A stretch of 64,000 bases of DNA from Hydrogenophaga palleronii NBRC 102513 (GTDB taxonomy: Bacteria; Pseudomonadota; Gammaproteobacteria; Burkholderiales; Burkholderiaceae_C). Under the pieces are notes generated by a model that was not told the DNA's origin, ran no database searches, and was given only the letters and a program-made list of their open reading frames with translations. The translations under genes and the position numbers were made by a program. The stretch spans positions 1 through 64,000 of the forward strand of contig NZ_BCTJ01000015.1 in the NCBI RefSeq assembly GCF_001571225.1, read 5' to 3'. Positions 34,646 to 42,323 of the stretch are shown in pieces. Positions within the stretch are counted from its first letter, which is position 1. Every line of letters starts with the position of its first letter.

Positions 34646-35632
34646 ATGACCGCCCGCCGCCCCCTGCTGCTCACCGCACTCGCTGCTGCCGCCGCGCTGG
34701 CCCTGCCCATGGGCAAGGCCATGGCGCAAACCTACCCCAGCAAGATGATCACCGTTGTGGTGTCCTTCCCGGCCGGCGGTGACACCGACGCGCTGGCGCG
34801 CACCTTCGCCGAGAAGCTGCAGGCGCGCCTCGGCCAGACAGTGGTGGTGGAGAACAAGACCGGCGCCAGCGGCACCATCGGCAACGCCTTCGTGGCCAAG
34901 GCCGCGCCCGATGGCCACACCCTGCTGTTCACGCCCAACACCATCGCCACCGCACCGCTGGTGCTCAAGCCCGGCACCGGCGCCGTGTACGACCCGCTCA
35001 AAGACTTCACGCCCATCTTTCTGGCCGGCACGCAATCGCTCTTCCTCATCACCCACGCCGGCTCGGGCCTGAACACCGTGAAAGACGTGGTGGCCGCCGC
35101 CAAGAGCGGCAAGCTGAGCAACTACGCCAGCCCCGGCAGCGGCTCGCCCATGCACATCCTGGGCGAGATGTTCAACCGCTCGGCCGGCACCAAGCTGACC
35201 CAGGTGCCCTACCGCGGCGTGGCGCCCGCCATCGTTGACCTCGTGGCCGGCCACATCCCCATGCTGTACACCACGCTCGGCCCGGTGGCGCAGTACATCA
35301 GCCAGGGCAAGCTGGTGAACGTGGCCGTGGCCGACCCGCAGCGCTCGCCGCTGGCCCCCAACGTGCCCACCCTGGCCGAGGCCGGCCTGGCCGACGTCGA
35401 AGTCGGCGCCTGGCAAGGCTTCATGGGCCCCAAGGGCATGCCCGCCGACGTGGTGCGCACGCTCAACGGCCACCTGAACGAAATCCTGAAGATGCCCGAC
35501 GTGCAGGCCCGCATGCAGCTCATGGCGCTGATCCCCGCCGGCGGTGAGCCCGCTGCGCTCGGGAAGATCAACCAGTACCACAACGAGCGCTACGGCAAGG
35601 TGATCCAGGAGACCGGCATCATGGCCGACTGA
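34646..35632 (+). CDS. Bug/TctC-type periplasmic solute receptor
   Basis: Second Bug receptor of the cluster, 328 residues. Signal peptide LLLTALAAAAALALPMGKAM with an AQA-type cleavage region; mature protein ITVVVSFPAGGDTDALARTF, VENKTGASGTIGNAFVAKAA, NTIATAPLVL, LSNYASPGSGSPMHILGEMF and VPYRGVAPAIVDLVAGHIPM are family motifs. AGGAGA precedes ATG 34646. It is 16 bp before a second RidA-like gene. It differs in pocket loops from the first Bug protein, so it probably binds a different acid. Confidence 0.9.
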   Translation: MTARRPLLLTALAAAAALALPMGKAMAQTYPSKMITVVVSFPAGGDTDALARTFAEKLQARLGQTVVVENKTGASGTIGNAFVAKAAPDGHTLLFTPNTIATAPLVLKPGTGAVYDPLKDFTPIFLAGTQSLFLITHAGSGLNTVKDVVAAAKSGKLSNYASPGSGSPMHILGEMFNRSAGTKLTQVPYRGVAPAIVDLVAGHIPMLYTTLGPVAQYISQGKLVNVAVADPQRSPLAPNVPTLAEAGLADVEVGAWQGFMGPKGMPADVVRTLNGHLNEILKMPDVQARMQLMALIPAGGEPAALGKINQYHNERYGKVIQETGIMAD

Positions 35633-35648
35633 AGCCCGGGCCGACGAC

Positions 35649-36017
35649 ATGAGAGAAGTCATCGACGTCGGCCTGCCCGAATTCAAGCAACCGTTCTCGT
35701 GGATGGTGCGCGCCGGCGGCGTGCTCTACACCGCCCACGGCCCGGTGCGCGAAGACGGCAGCGTCGACACCACCGGCAGCATCGAACAACAGGCCCGCCT
35801 GACCTTCAGCAACCTGCAACGCGCGGTGGAACGCGCCGGCAAGACCATGGACGACGTGGCCCAGGTGCTGATCTACATGACCGACGTGGCCGACATGCCC
35901 GCCATCGACGCGGTGTACCGCGAGTTCTTCCGCGCGCCATGGCCCAACCGGTCGAGCGCGGGCGTGGCGCTGGTGGTGCCGGGCATGAAGATCGAGGTGG
36001 TGGCTTACGTGGCTTGA
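35649..36017 (+). CDS. RidA-family (YjgF/YER057c) protein
   Basis: A 122-residue Rid protein, shorter and closer to canonical length than the other copy. FSWMVRAGGVLYTAHGPVRE, GSIEQQARLTFSNLQRAVER, VAQVLIYMTDVADMPAIDAV and PNRSSAGVALVVPGMKIEVV-AYVA are visible. The last block has Arg in PNRSSAG at the place of the RidA catalytic Arg, consistent with imine or enamine deaminase activity. A decayed copy of this 3' end is found at 37131-37207, about 1.1 kb downstream. Confidence 0.87.
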   Translation: MREVIDVGLPEFKQPFSWMVRAGGVLYTAHGPVREDGSVDTTGSIEQQARLTFSNLQRAVERAGKTMDDVAQVLIYMTDVADMPAIDAVYREFFRAPWPNRSSAGVALVVPGMKIEVVAYVA

Positions 36018-36105
36018 GAGAGGCCGCGGCCCACAGGTACTGCGGTGCACAGCGCCCCCCGGGCGCACGCAGTCCTACAATTGCCGCTCCCTTGAAAGAA
36101 CCGTC

Positions 36106-36153
36106 ATGGCTGAGGCCATGAAGGGCTTTCATCCTTGCAACCACATGTGGTGA
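36106..36153 (+). other. Short leader ORF (15 codons) before the GNAT-Rnk gene
   Basis: ATG at 36106 opens MAEAMKGFHPCNHMW and stops at TGA 36151-36153, two bases before the ATG at 36156. A -10-like TACAAT at 36076-36081 lies upstream without a clear -35. Such spacing allows translational coupling or attenuation, but chance cannot be excluded. Confidence 0.35.
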
Positions 36154-36155
36154 AG

Positions 36156-37067
36156 ATGAACAAGCCTTTCATTTCTCTGTGCCCTGAGATCACTCGGGCC
36201 AACGCGCTGACTCTCATGGACTGGCTCGAAGACGAATGCGTCACCGAGCACCTGAGCGACTCACGCCACGTCTCCCGGTTCATCGAACAGGTCATCAATC
36301 GGGTCCAGCTGCCGATCCTGACCCATCTGTTCAACCAGGGCGGCAGGTTCTTCATGGCCTACGACCGCGATGACATTCCAGTCGGCTTCGTCCGCCTTGT
36401 CATGTCGGGGCGTGACTGCGAGATGGTCCTGGTCATCGGCAACCGCGACAACTGGGGCCGCAAGCTCGGCGCCAGCGCCATCCGCGAAGCCATGAAGCTC
36501 GCCTTCTTCGAGATACGCGCCGACAAACTCATCGCAAAGATTCGCGCGGAGAACGACCGTTCGTTGAAGGCCTTCCAGAACTGCGGCTTCCTGCTCGAAA
36601 GCCAGACGCTGTCCATGAAGTCCTTTTCGATGACGGCAGAGAGCTACCTCCGGCGCTTGCGCGAAAGCCCCGCAGGCCACCGCGCCGACATCTACATCAC
36701 CGAGATCGACAGGGCGCGCCTGAAGAGCCTGGTCGATGGCGAACTTCCCCCGGCGATTTTTGAGCTGGAGCACGAGATCGAACGCGCCATCGTCGTCGAT
36801 CCGAGGCAGGTTCGGCGCGACGTGGTCACCATGAACTCCAGAGCCTTGCTGCAGCTGGACAACGAAGAGATGGAAGTGGCCCTGGTCTACCCGGAAGACG
36901 CAGACGGCAGCGACGGAAAGCTGTCGATCTGCTCCGACGTCGGCACCGCCATACTGGGCTACAAGGAAGGCGACGCCTTCGATTGGCGGATTCCAGACCG
37001 CACCTGCCGCATCCGCATTGAAAAAGTGCTGTACCAGCCGGAAGCTGCGGGCGATTTCCACTTGTAG
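36156..37067 (+). CDS. GNAT acetyltransferase fused to Rnk-like (GreA/GreB C-terminal) domain
   Basis: A 303-residue bifunctional protein. Residues about 1-165 form an N-acetyltransferase: MAYDRDDIPVGFVRLVM, VIGNRDNWGRKLGASAIREA (acetyl-CoA motif) and ENDRSLKAFQNCGFLLES. Residues about 175-303 resemble Rnk, regulator of nucleoside diphosphate kinase: IYITEIDRARLKSLVDGELP, ELEHEIERAIVVDPR, DVVTMNSRALLQL, VALVYPEDADGSDGKLSICS, VGTAILGYKEGDAFDW and the final VLYQPEAAG. Rnk shares the C-terminal fold of GreA/GreB and can touch RNA polymerase. Proteins with this pairing are known in Burkholderiales; the target of acetylation is not. Base use is less GC-rich than the catabolic genes before it. ATG 36156 is chosen over TTG 36135. 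Confidence 0.85.
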   Translation: MNKPFISLCPEITRANALTLMDWLEDECVTEHLSDSRHVSRFIEQVINRVQLPILTHLFNQGGRFFMAYDRDDIPVGFVRLVMSGRDCEMVLVIGNRDNWGRKLGASAIREAMKLAFFEIRADKLIAKIRAENDRSLKAFQNCGFLLESQTLSMKSFSMTAESYLRRLRESPAGHRADIYITEIDRARLKSLVDGELPPAIFELEHEIERAIVVDPRQVRRDVVTMNSRALLQLDNEEMEVALVYPEDADGSDGKLSICSDVGTAILGYKEGDAFDWRIPDRTCRIRIEKVLYQPEAAGDFHL

Positions 37068-37130
37068 GTTCGTGCGCTGCGGCGCGGCTTGAGGTTTGCG
37101 TCGCGCGGCGCGCGCCTGCGCGTCACCACC

Positions 37131-37207
37131 CGGCCGAACCGGTCGCGTGCGGTAAGGCGCTGGTGGTACGGGGAATAAACATCGAGGTTGTGGCTTTCGT
37201 GTTTTGA
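37131..37207 (+). pseudogene. Decayed duplicate of the ridA 3' end
   Basis: GGCCGAACCGGTCG at 37131-37144 matches GGCCCAACCGGTCG in the intact ridA-like gene. After a short gap, 37157-37207 encodes ALVVRGINIEVVAFVF-stop against VALVVPGMKIEVVAYVA-stop (end of the gene at 36017). The nucleotides agree over most of the last 50 positions. Upstream parts of the gene are absent. It is too short to be functional and marks an old duplication or recombination. Confidence 0.7.
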
Positions 37208-37399
37208 GGGTGCACGCTTCTTGCGTTGATGTCCGCATTTCGGGCCGCCTAGAACGCACGCTCGGCTCAAAGGTGATTCGCCGCTTCACGATCATTGAAT
37301 GGCTGATCGCGTTTCGCACAGCAGGGGCACTGCGGCCATTCGCGCGGAGAACACCGATGCCGGGTTCCCTGAAGCGCCCTAACCAAAAAACCCTCTTCA

Positions 37400-37428
37400 T
37401 TGACAATTCGTAACAGGTTGGCTAAAAA
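37400..37428 (+). promoter_or_regulatory. Sigma-70 promoter of the PHP-ATPase operon
   Basis: Perfect -35 box TTGACA at 37400-37405, a 17-bp spacer and -10 TAAAAA at 37423-37428 (four of six consensus bases). It stands 64 bp before the ATG at 37493; GGAGGGG at 37483-37489 is the ribosome binding site. Confidence 0.7.
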
Positions 37429-37492
37429 CGCCTTGGAGAGGGGACGAACTCGCATCCGACGGTGAAGCGGTACGAGTCGAACTGGAGGGGTA

Positions 37493-39520
37493 ATGAAAAA
37501 GATCGACCTGCACATACACACTATCTCAACGATCAGCGACAGAGCTTTCAAATTTAGCCTCGACTCTTTTCGGAGATACGTCTCTGAGGCCAAGCTCGAC
37601 GCAGTTGCAGTTACCAATCACGACGTCTTCGACGCCGAGCAATTCCGAGCTATTCAACAGGCACTCGAAGTAGTTGTATTTCCGGGCATCGAGATCAATG
37701 TCGCAAAGGGGCACGTCTTGGTCATAGCGAGGCCCTCAGAGATCGACGACTTCGCCGCCAAGGCTGATGTCATATCGCAGCGAATCACGAAAATCGGCGA
37801 CTGCATCTCCGTAGAGGAGTTGACGAAGATCTTCGGCGACCTCAAAAGCTATCTTGTTATTCCCCACTATGACAAGGGGCCACCCATCACAGGAGAGGCA
37901 CTAGAACAGCTCAAGCCCTTCGTCAGTGCCGGAGAGGTGGACAGTGCGAAGAAGTTTGTGCGCGCAATCAAGGACCCCACAAAGTTGACGCCCGTTCTCT
38001 TCAGCGACTCTCGAATGATGGAGGGGTTAGCAAGCCTGCCAACACGGCAGACGTTCGTCGACTGCGGTGTTCTGACGCTTGAAGCACTCAAGAGCTGTTT
38101 GCTGGACAAGGCGAAGGTGGCGCTGTCGGAGCGAGACGGAAACAAGCTGTGGCAGGTGCTCGATAGCGGACAGATGCTATCTACCGGGCTCAACGTCCTG
38201 ATCGGAGCCCGTTCGACAGGTAAGACGCACACGCTCGACCAAATCAGCAATGCAATCAGCGGGTGCAAATACATCAAGCAGTTTTCCCTCGTCCAACAAG
38301 ACGAGGCCGTTTACGAACGAGAGTTTAAGCACGGCATCGAACGACGACGAAGTGCACTTGTCGATCAATATCTCGCCGGGCTCAAACGAGTGATTGACGA
38401 TGTTGTAAAGGTGGACCTCGATGCTGACGATCGCGAAGTAGGCGCATATCTTGATTCACTGCTGAAGTCGGCCGCAGAGGCTGATCGCCGTGACGCGTTT
38501 TCAAAAGCGGCTTTGTTCGATGAGGTCGAATTTCCTGTCGGAAATGCGACGACGCTCCAGTCACTCATCGAGTCCGTACGACAGGTCATCGAGAATCTCG
38601 AATATCGCGAGATCATTGAAAAACACGTTGACCTCGCGACCTTGAAAAGGCTCGCAGTGGAGCTCATCGAACTGTTGCGCGGAAAAATGCTCGACACCGA
38701 GAAACGGCGAGTCGTCAACGCTCTCGTGAAGGAAATCAAGCAAGGCCTGAAGTTCCGAACCGCAGCCGTTCAAGTACAAGATGTCGACCTCTACGCAGTC
38801 GCTATGGACAAGCGCCGCGTCATGCGGTTTACCGAGATAGTCGAGTGCCTCAAGAAGGATGCGGTCATTCTCCAGGACTCGCTCCAAGGGTTCCGCATTG
38901 AGGCAACGAAGCAGGCCTTTGCAGGAGCGGGTGAAGTCAGGGCGGCGAGCGGCGCAAAAATCGGCTTTACAGATGTGTTCCGAAAGTACGAGAACCCGTA
39001 CAACTACTTGCGCGAACTTGCGCGACTTGAGGGCCTACCTTCGGGAGACTATTACAAACTCTTCGCCAAGATCAGCTATCGCATCCTCAACCGGGATGGC
39101 CATGAGGTGTCAGGCGGTGAACGCTCGGAATTCAGGCTGCTTCAAGAGATTGCCGACGCACAAAATCACGATCTCCTTTTGATCGACGAGCCTGAGTCGT
39201 CGTTCGACAATTTGTTCCTCAAGTCCGAAGTCAATCAAATCCTCAAAAGCCTGTCTGAGACCATGCCTGTTGTTGTCGTGACCCACAACAATACGGTCGG
39301 TGCATCCATCGACGCGGACTACCTCCTCCATACGACCAAAGATGTGAGCAGCGGGAAGCCGGTGTACCGCATCTTCTCGGGCTACCCGACTGACAAGTCC
39401 TTAACTTGCGTGGACGGCACTTCCATCGAAAGCCACGCGACGCTCATGAATTCCCTCGAGGCTGGGGCCGATACGTACGAGAAAAGGAGACAAGGCTATG
39501 AAGCTGTTAAGGATCAATGA
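37493..39520 (+). CDS. PHP phosphoesterase-SMC/ABC ATPase fusion, Ppl-like anti-phage protein
   Basis: A 675-residue two-domain protein. Residues 1-175 form a PHP metal phosphoesterase: DLHIHT (His7, His9), TNHD (His43), FPGIEIN (Glu67), GHVLV (His74), IPHYD (His125) and FSDSR (Asp172, where PHP proteins usually have Asp-x-His). Residues about 230-640 form an SMC/RecF-type ATPase: Walker A IGARSTGKTH (238-245), an insertion with helical charged stretches (270-480), signature VSGGERSEF (539-547), Walker B LLLIDEPESSFDN (561-573) and switch His598 in VVVTHNN. This layout matches Ppl-type (PHP plus ATPase) defence proteins known from anti-phage screens. Lower GC and different codon use than neighbours suggest horizontal gain. 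The small gene downstream overlaps it. Confidence 0.8.
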   Translation: MKKIDLHIHTISTISDRAFKFSLDSFRRYVSEAKLDAVAVTNHDVFDAEQFRAIQQALEVVVFPGIEINVAKGHVLVIARPSEIDDFAAKADVISQRITKIGDCISVEELTKIFGDLKSYLVIPHYDKGPPITGEALEQLKPFVSAGEVDSAKKFVRAIKDPTKLTPVLFSDSRMMEGLASLPTRQTFVDCGVLTLEALKSCLLDKAKVALSERDGNKLWQVLDSGQMLSTGLNVLIGARSTGKTHTLDQISNAISGCKYIKQFSLVQQDEAVYEREFKHGIERRRSALVDQYLAGLKRVIDDVVKVDLDADDREVGAYLDSLLKSAAEADRRDAFSKAALFDEVEFPVGNATTLQSLIESVRQVIENLEYREIIEKHVDLATLKRLAVELIELLRGKMLDTEKRRVVNALVKEIKQGLKFRTAAVQVQDVDLYAVAMDKRRVMRFTEIVECLKKDAVILQDSLQGFRIEATKQAFAGAGEVRAASGAKIGFTDVFRKYENPYNYLRELARLEGLPSGDYYKLFAKISYRILNRDGHEVSGGERSEFRLLQEIADAQNHDLLLIDEPESSFDNLFLKSEVNQILKSLSETMPVVVVTHNNTVGASIDADYLLHTTKDVSSGKPVYRIFSGYPTDKSLTCVDGTSIESHATLMNSLEAGADTYEKRRQGYEAVKDQ

Positions 39521-39797
39521 GTACGCCGGGCAATTCCTGCAGGCGGATGGCAACTACGAGGTCATCGACAAGATCGACAAGGAGCAGCTGTTGCGCTTGG
39601 TGGATCACACCTTGGAAGACGAAGAGTTCGAGATCGACGAATACGATGATCAAGCAATCAAGAACCAAGCTCACCAAGTGATCTACAAGAGCATCTCCCA
39701 GAAGCTCACAGACCTGCGGAGGCGCCGCCAAGAGTTCATCGACGAATCCGCCAGACTCTTTCTTGACGAGTACGAGAGGTACCGCGAAAAGGCCTGA
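39498..39797 (+). CDS. Small acidic partner of the PHP-ATPase
   Basis: A 99-residue acidic, probably helical protein starting inside the last 23 bases of the PHP-ATPase gene, so translation is coupled. AAGGAGACAAGGCT gives a ribosome binding site before ATG 39498. LRLVDHTLEDEEFEIDEYDD is a dense acidic stretch. It is followed by a charged helix (LTDLRRRRQEFIDESARLFL), and the end is DEYERYREKA. No known domain. It may regulate or recruit the ATPase, mimic DNA through its acid patch, or act as an antitoxin-like brake (all inference). Confidence 0.75.
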   Translation: MKLLRINEYAGQFLQADGNYEVIDKIDKEQLLRLVDHTLEDEEFEIDEYDDQAIKNQAHQVIYKSISQKLTDLRRRRQEFIDESARLFLDEYERYREKA

Positions 39798-39999
39798 GTG
39801 CGCGGATCGTGTGCGCAGGCAAGCTCGATCTCATCTCGCCTCCGCCCTGGTCAACCTCCGACGAGATGCGGCATAAGTTAATCGCGGCACCCTCGGTTTT
39901 TGATGCCGCGTGTTTGACAGTACGCATCGCGTCAATACAAGCTGACCCAGCGCCCAGCGCCCTGCGCCCTGCGCCTGAGCGCCCCCGCAGCCCCCCGAA
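39798..39999. other. Right edge of the lower-GC insert
   Basis: No gene is seen. The left part keeps moderate GC; from about 39950 it becomes very GC-rich, with direct repeats GCGCCCAGCGCCCTGCGCCC and TGCGCCTGAGCGCCC. No clear terminator or flanking direct repeat was found. Confidence 0.5.
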
Positions 40000-40998
40000 T
40001 CAGTCACCACCCGAAGCAATGTGCGGCTCTGTCATCGCCGCCCTCCGCGCCGCCTCCTGCCTCGCATACGCCGTGGGCGACAAGCCCGACCAGCGCCGGA
40101 ACGCGCGTGCGAACACCTTGTCGGACTCATAGCCCGCATCCTGTGCCACCTGGGCCAGTGGCAGGTGTCCGGCTTCCAGTTGTTCGGCGGCGAGTGCCAT
40201 GCGGTGGCCGCCGAGGTAGCCCATGGGGGTATCGCCCACCAGGGTCTTGAAGCGGTCGCTGAAACGCGAGCGCGACATGGCGGCTTCGCGTGCCAGGGTC
40301 TCCACCGTCCAGCTGCGTGCGGGGTCGCGGTGCATCGCGGCGATGGCACGGGCGATGGCGGGGTCTGACAAGCCGCGCCACCAGTTGGCCTCTTCTGTGC
40401 CGCTGCCGGTGCCGTGGCGCAGCAGGTGGCCGCGCAGGATGTTGATGAGCAGCAGCTCGCCCATGCGGCTGGCCGAGAGGCGCCAGCCGGGGCGTTGGTC
40501 CAGCGTTTCGGTCACCAGCGTTTCCATCGATGCCGCGAGGATGACGGCGGTGGGCAGTTCGCTGGCGCGCACGTGGATCAACGGCGGCAACACGCTCAGC
40601 ACCGAGTGCCGGCAGTAGGCAGAGAACCAGAGCAGCGCGCTGAACATTTCGCAGCCTTCACCACCGCCTCCGTGCTGCAGGTCCAGCGGCGCTTCGTCGC
40701 GTGCGCCGGGTGTGCGCTGCGTGAGCAGTTGGGCGAAGGGCACGGTGGGTGCGTCGGGCGCGGAGCCCATGCGGTGCGCGGCACCGAGCGGCATCATCAC
40801 CAGGTCACCGGGCTCCACACGCAGCGGGCCATTTCCACCGGCCGCTTCCACCCACCAGGGCGCGCCGCGCGCCATGCGGATCATGGCGGCCCCAGACACG
40901 CCGTTGGAGTGCAAGCCCCAGGGTGCGGAGAGGTGGAAGCGCGCCGTGACCGCGCGCTCGGCGCGGCAGATGGCGAGAACTTCGCTCAGTACGTCCAT
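40000..40998 (-). CDS. AraC-family transcriptional regulator
   Basis: A 332-residue regulator. The N-terminal half is a cupin-like sensor (AraC_binding/cupin_6 type: RVEPGDLVMMPLGAAHRMGS). The C-terminal 100 residues hold the double helix-turn-helix: WTVETLAREAAMSRSRFSDR, FKTLVGDTPMGYLGGHRMAL and LAQVAQDAGYESDKVFARAF, then RRWSGLSPTAYAR. ATG 40998 is used because it gives the normal family length; open frame continues to 41631 across the divergent promoter. It is divergent from a flavin monooxygenase gene and probably controls it (inference). Confidence 0.88.
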   Translation of the reverse strand: MDVLSEVLAICRAERAVTARFHLSAPWGLHSNGVSGAAMIRMARGAPWWVEAAGGNGPLRVEPGDLVMMPLGAAHRMGSAPDAPTVPFAQLLTQRTPGARDEAPLDLQHGGGGEGCEMFSALLWFSAYCRHSVLSVLPPLIHVRASELPTAVILAASMETLVTETLDQRPGWRLSASRMGELLLINILRGHLLRHGTGSGTEEANWWRGLSDPAIARAIAAMHRDPARSWTVETLAREAAMSRSRFSDRFKTLVGDTPMGYLGGHRMALAAEQLEAGHLPLAQVAQDAGYESDKVFARAFRRWSGLSPTAYARQEAARRAAMTEPHIASGGD

Positions 40999-41149
40999 GG
41001 GGTGCGTGGGGGTTGTGACGGGGGAAAGACGTAGGGGAAAACGTGGGGGCGGTCTGGACGAATCGTACCCATTTCGGGCGTCCATGCGGTTGAGTGCGAG
41101 AAGCCTGCACAGAACAATGCAGCTTTCGTCAATGCAGGAGAGAAGCCCC
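40999..41149. promoter_or_regulatory. Divergent AraC/monooxygenase promoter region
   Basis: The 151-bp spacer has G-rich direct repeats (GACGTAGGGGAAAACGTGGGGG) at about 41031-41052 and an inverted repeat CTGCA-N8-TGCAG at 41105-41122, candidate regulator sites. AGGAGA at 41137-41142 serves ATG 41150. Confidence 0.4.
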
Positions 41150-42292
41150 ATGAGCAGCAGTCTGAAAATCGGTATCGCCGGCGGTGGTGTGGGTGGCCTG
41201 GCCGCCGCCATCGCGCTGCGCCAGCAGGGCCACGATGTCACCGTGTTCGAGCAGGCCAGGGGCTTCTCGCGCGTGGGGGCAGACATCAACCTCACGCCCA
41301 ACGTGGTGCGCGCCATCGACGGCCTGGGCGCGGGCGCGTCCATCCGCCGCACCGGCGCACAACCCACTTTCCGCATCAGCCGCGACTGGGACACGGGCCA
41401 CGAAACCTCGCGCCTGGGCATGAGCAACATCGCCGAGGAACAGTACGGCGCGCCGCAGGTCACCATCCACCGAGCCGACATCCTGGCCGCGCTGGCCGAG
41501 CAGTTCCCCATCGAGAACATCCAGTTCGACAAGCGCCTGCAGACGCTCACGCAGAACGACGCCGGCGTGACGCTGCAGTTCGACGACGGCAGCGAGGCCA
41601 GCTTTGACGTGGTGGTGGGCGCCGACGGCATTCACTCGCGCGTGCGCACCGCGCTGTTTGGTGAAGAAAGCCCACGCTTCACCGGCGTGGTGTCGTTCCG
41701 TTCGGTGGTGCCCACCGAGCGCGTGAAGCATGTGCCCGAGATCGAAGCCTTCACCAAGTGGTGGGGCCCGAACCCGCAGAGCCAGATCGTCACCTTCCCG
41801 CTCAACCAGGGCAAGGAAACCTTTGTGTTCGCCACCACCGGCCAGGACAGCTGGACCGAAGAGTCGTGGACGAGCCCGGGCGACGTGAACGAGCTGCGTG
41901 GTTTCTACAAAGACTTCCACGCCGATGCACGCGCGCTGCTGGAGGCTTGCGACACCACGCTCAAGAGCGCGCTGTACGAACGCGAGCCGCTGCCGCAATG
42001 GTCCAGCGGCACGGTCACGCTGCTGGGTGATGCCTGCCACCCGATGCTGCCCTTCATGGCGCAGGGCGCGGGCATGGCGATTGAAGACGCGGTGGTGCTG
42101 GGCCGTGCGCTGGCCGGTGCGGGCAACCGCGCGCAGGCCACCGAGGCGCTGCGCCGCTACGAGAAGACGCGCATGGAGCGCACGGCCAAGATCCAGATCG
42201 GTTCGCGCGGCAACCAGTGGATGAAGGGCCAGGGCAACGCCGACTGGGTCTACGGCTACGACGCCTGGCACGTGCCGCTGGCCCAGGCCTGA
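41150..42292 (+). CDS. FAD-dependent monooxygenase (salicylate hydroxylase-like)
   Basis: Group A flavin hydroxylase of 380 residues that uses NAD(P)H and oxygen to hydroxylate an aromatic or heteroaromatic acid. FAD motif GIAGGGVGGLAAAIALRQQG near the N-terminus, a second strand VTVFEQA, the DG motif VVVGADGIHSRVRTALFG near residue 150, and the GD motif VTLLGDACHPMLPFMAQGAG with MAIEDAVVLGRAL near residue 290. It is followed by a Bug receptor and a sulfatase and faces an AraC gene. Salicylate, 3- or 4-hydroxybenzoate and hydroxynicotinate are all possible substrates. Confidence 0.88.
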   Translation: MSSSLKIGIAGGGVGGLAAAIALRQQGHDVTVFEQARGFSRVGADINLTPNVVRAIDGLGAGASIRRTGAQPTFRISRDWDTGHETSRLGMSNIAEEQYGAPQVTIHRADILAALAEQFPIENIQFDKRLQTLTQNDAGVTLQFDDGSEASFDVVVGADGIHSRVRTALFGEESPRFTGVVSFRSVVPTERVKHVPEIEAFTKWWGPNPQSQIVTFPLNQGKETFVFATTGQDSWTEESWTSPGDVNELRGFYKDFHADARALLEACDTTLKSALYEREPLPQWSSGTVTLLGDACHPMLPFMAQGAGMAIEDAVVLGRALAGAGNRAQATEALRRYEKTRMERTAKIQIGSRGNQWMKGQGNADWVYGYDAWHVPLAQA

Positions 42293-42323
42293 GTTCCCCC
42301 ACCCACCCGAAGGAGACAACGCC

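Larger units (their letters stand above)
37068..37492. other. Noncoding junction before the PHP-ATPase gene
   Basis: This 425-bp region contains a weak, GC-rich, repeat-like stretch (37075-37130), a decayed ridA end (37131-37207), then less GC-rich DNA with no convincing gene, and a strong promoter at 37400-37428. A short open frame at 37204-37413 uses a TTG start inside the ridA relic and has no coding signal. It looks like the left edge of an insertion. Confidence 0.55.

Noticed and set aside
37204-37413. A 69-codon frame upstream of the PHP-ATPase gene
   Set aside because: TTG start within the ridA relic, overlaps the promoter, no recognisable protein features.
37430-37490. tRNA-like end (GGAGAGGGGACGAACTCGCA) as an attachment site for the defence-like insert
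   Set aside because: No acceptor stem, anticodon arm or matching repeat at the right edge could be found.
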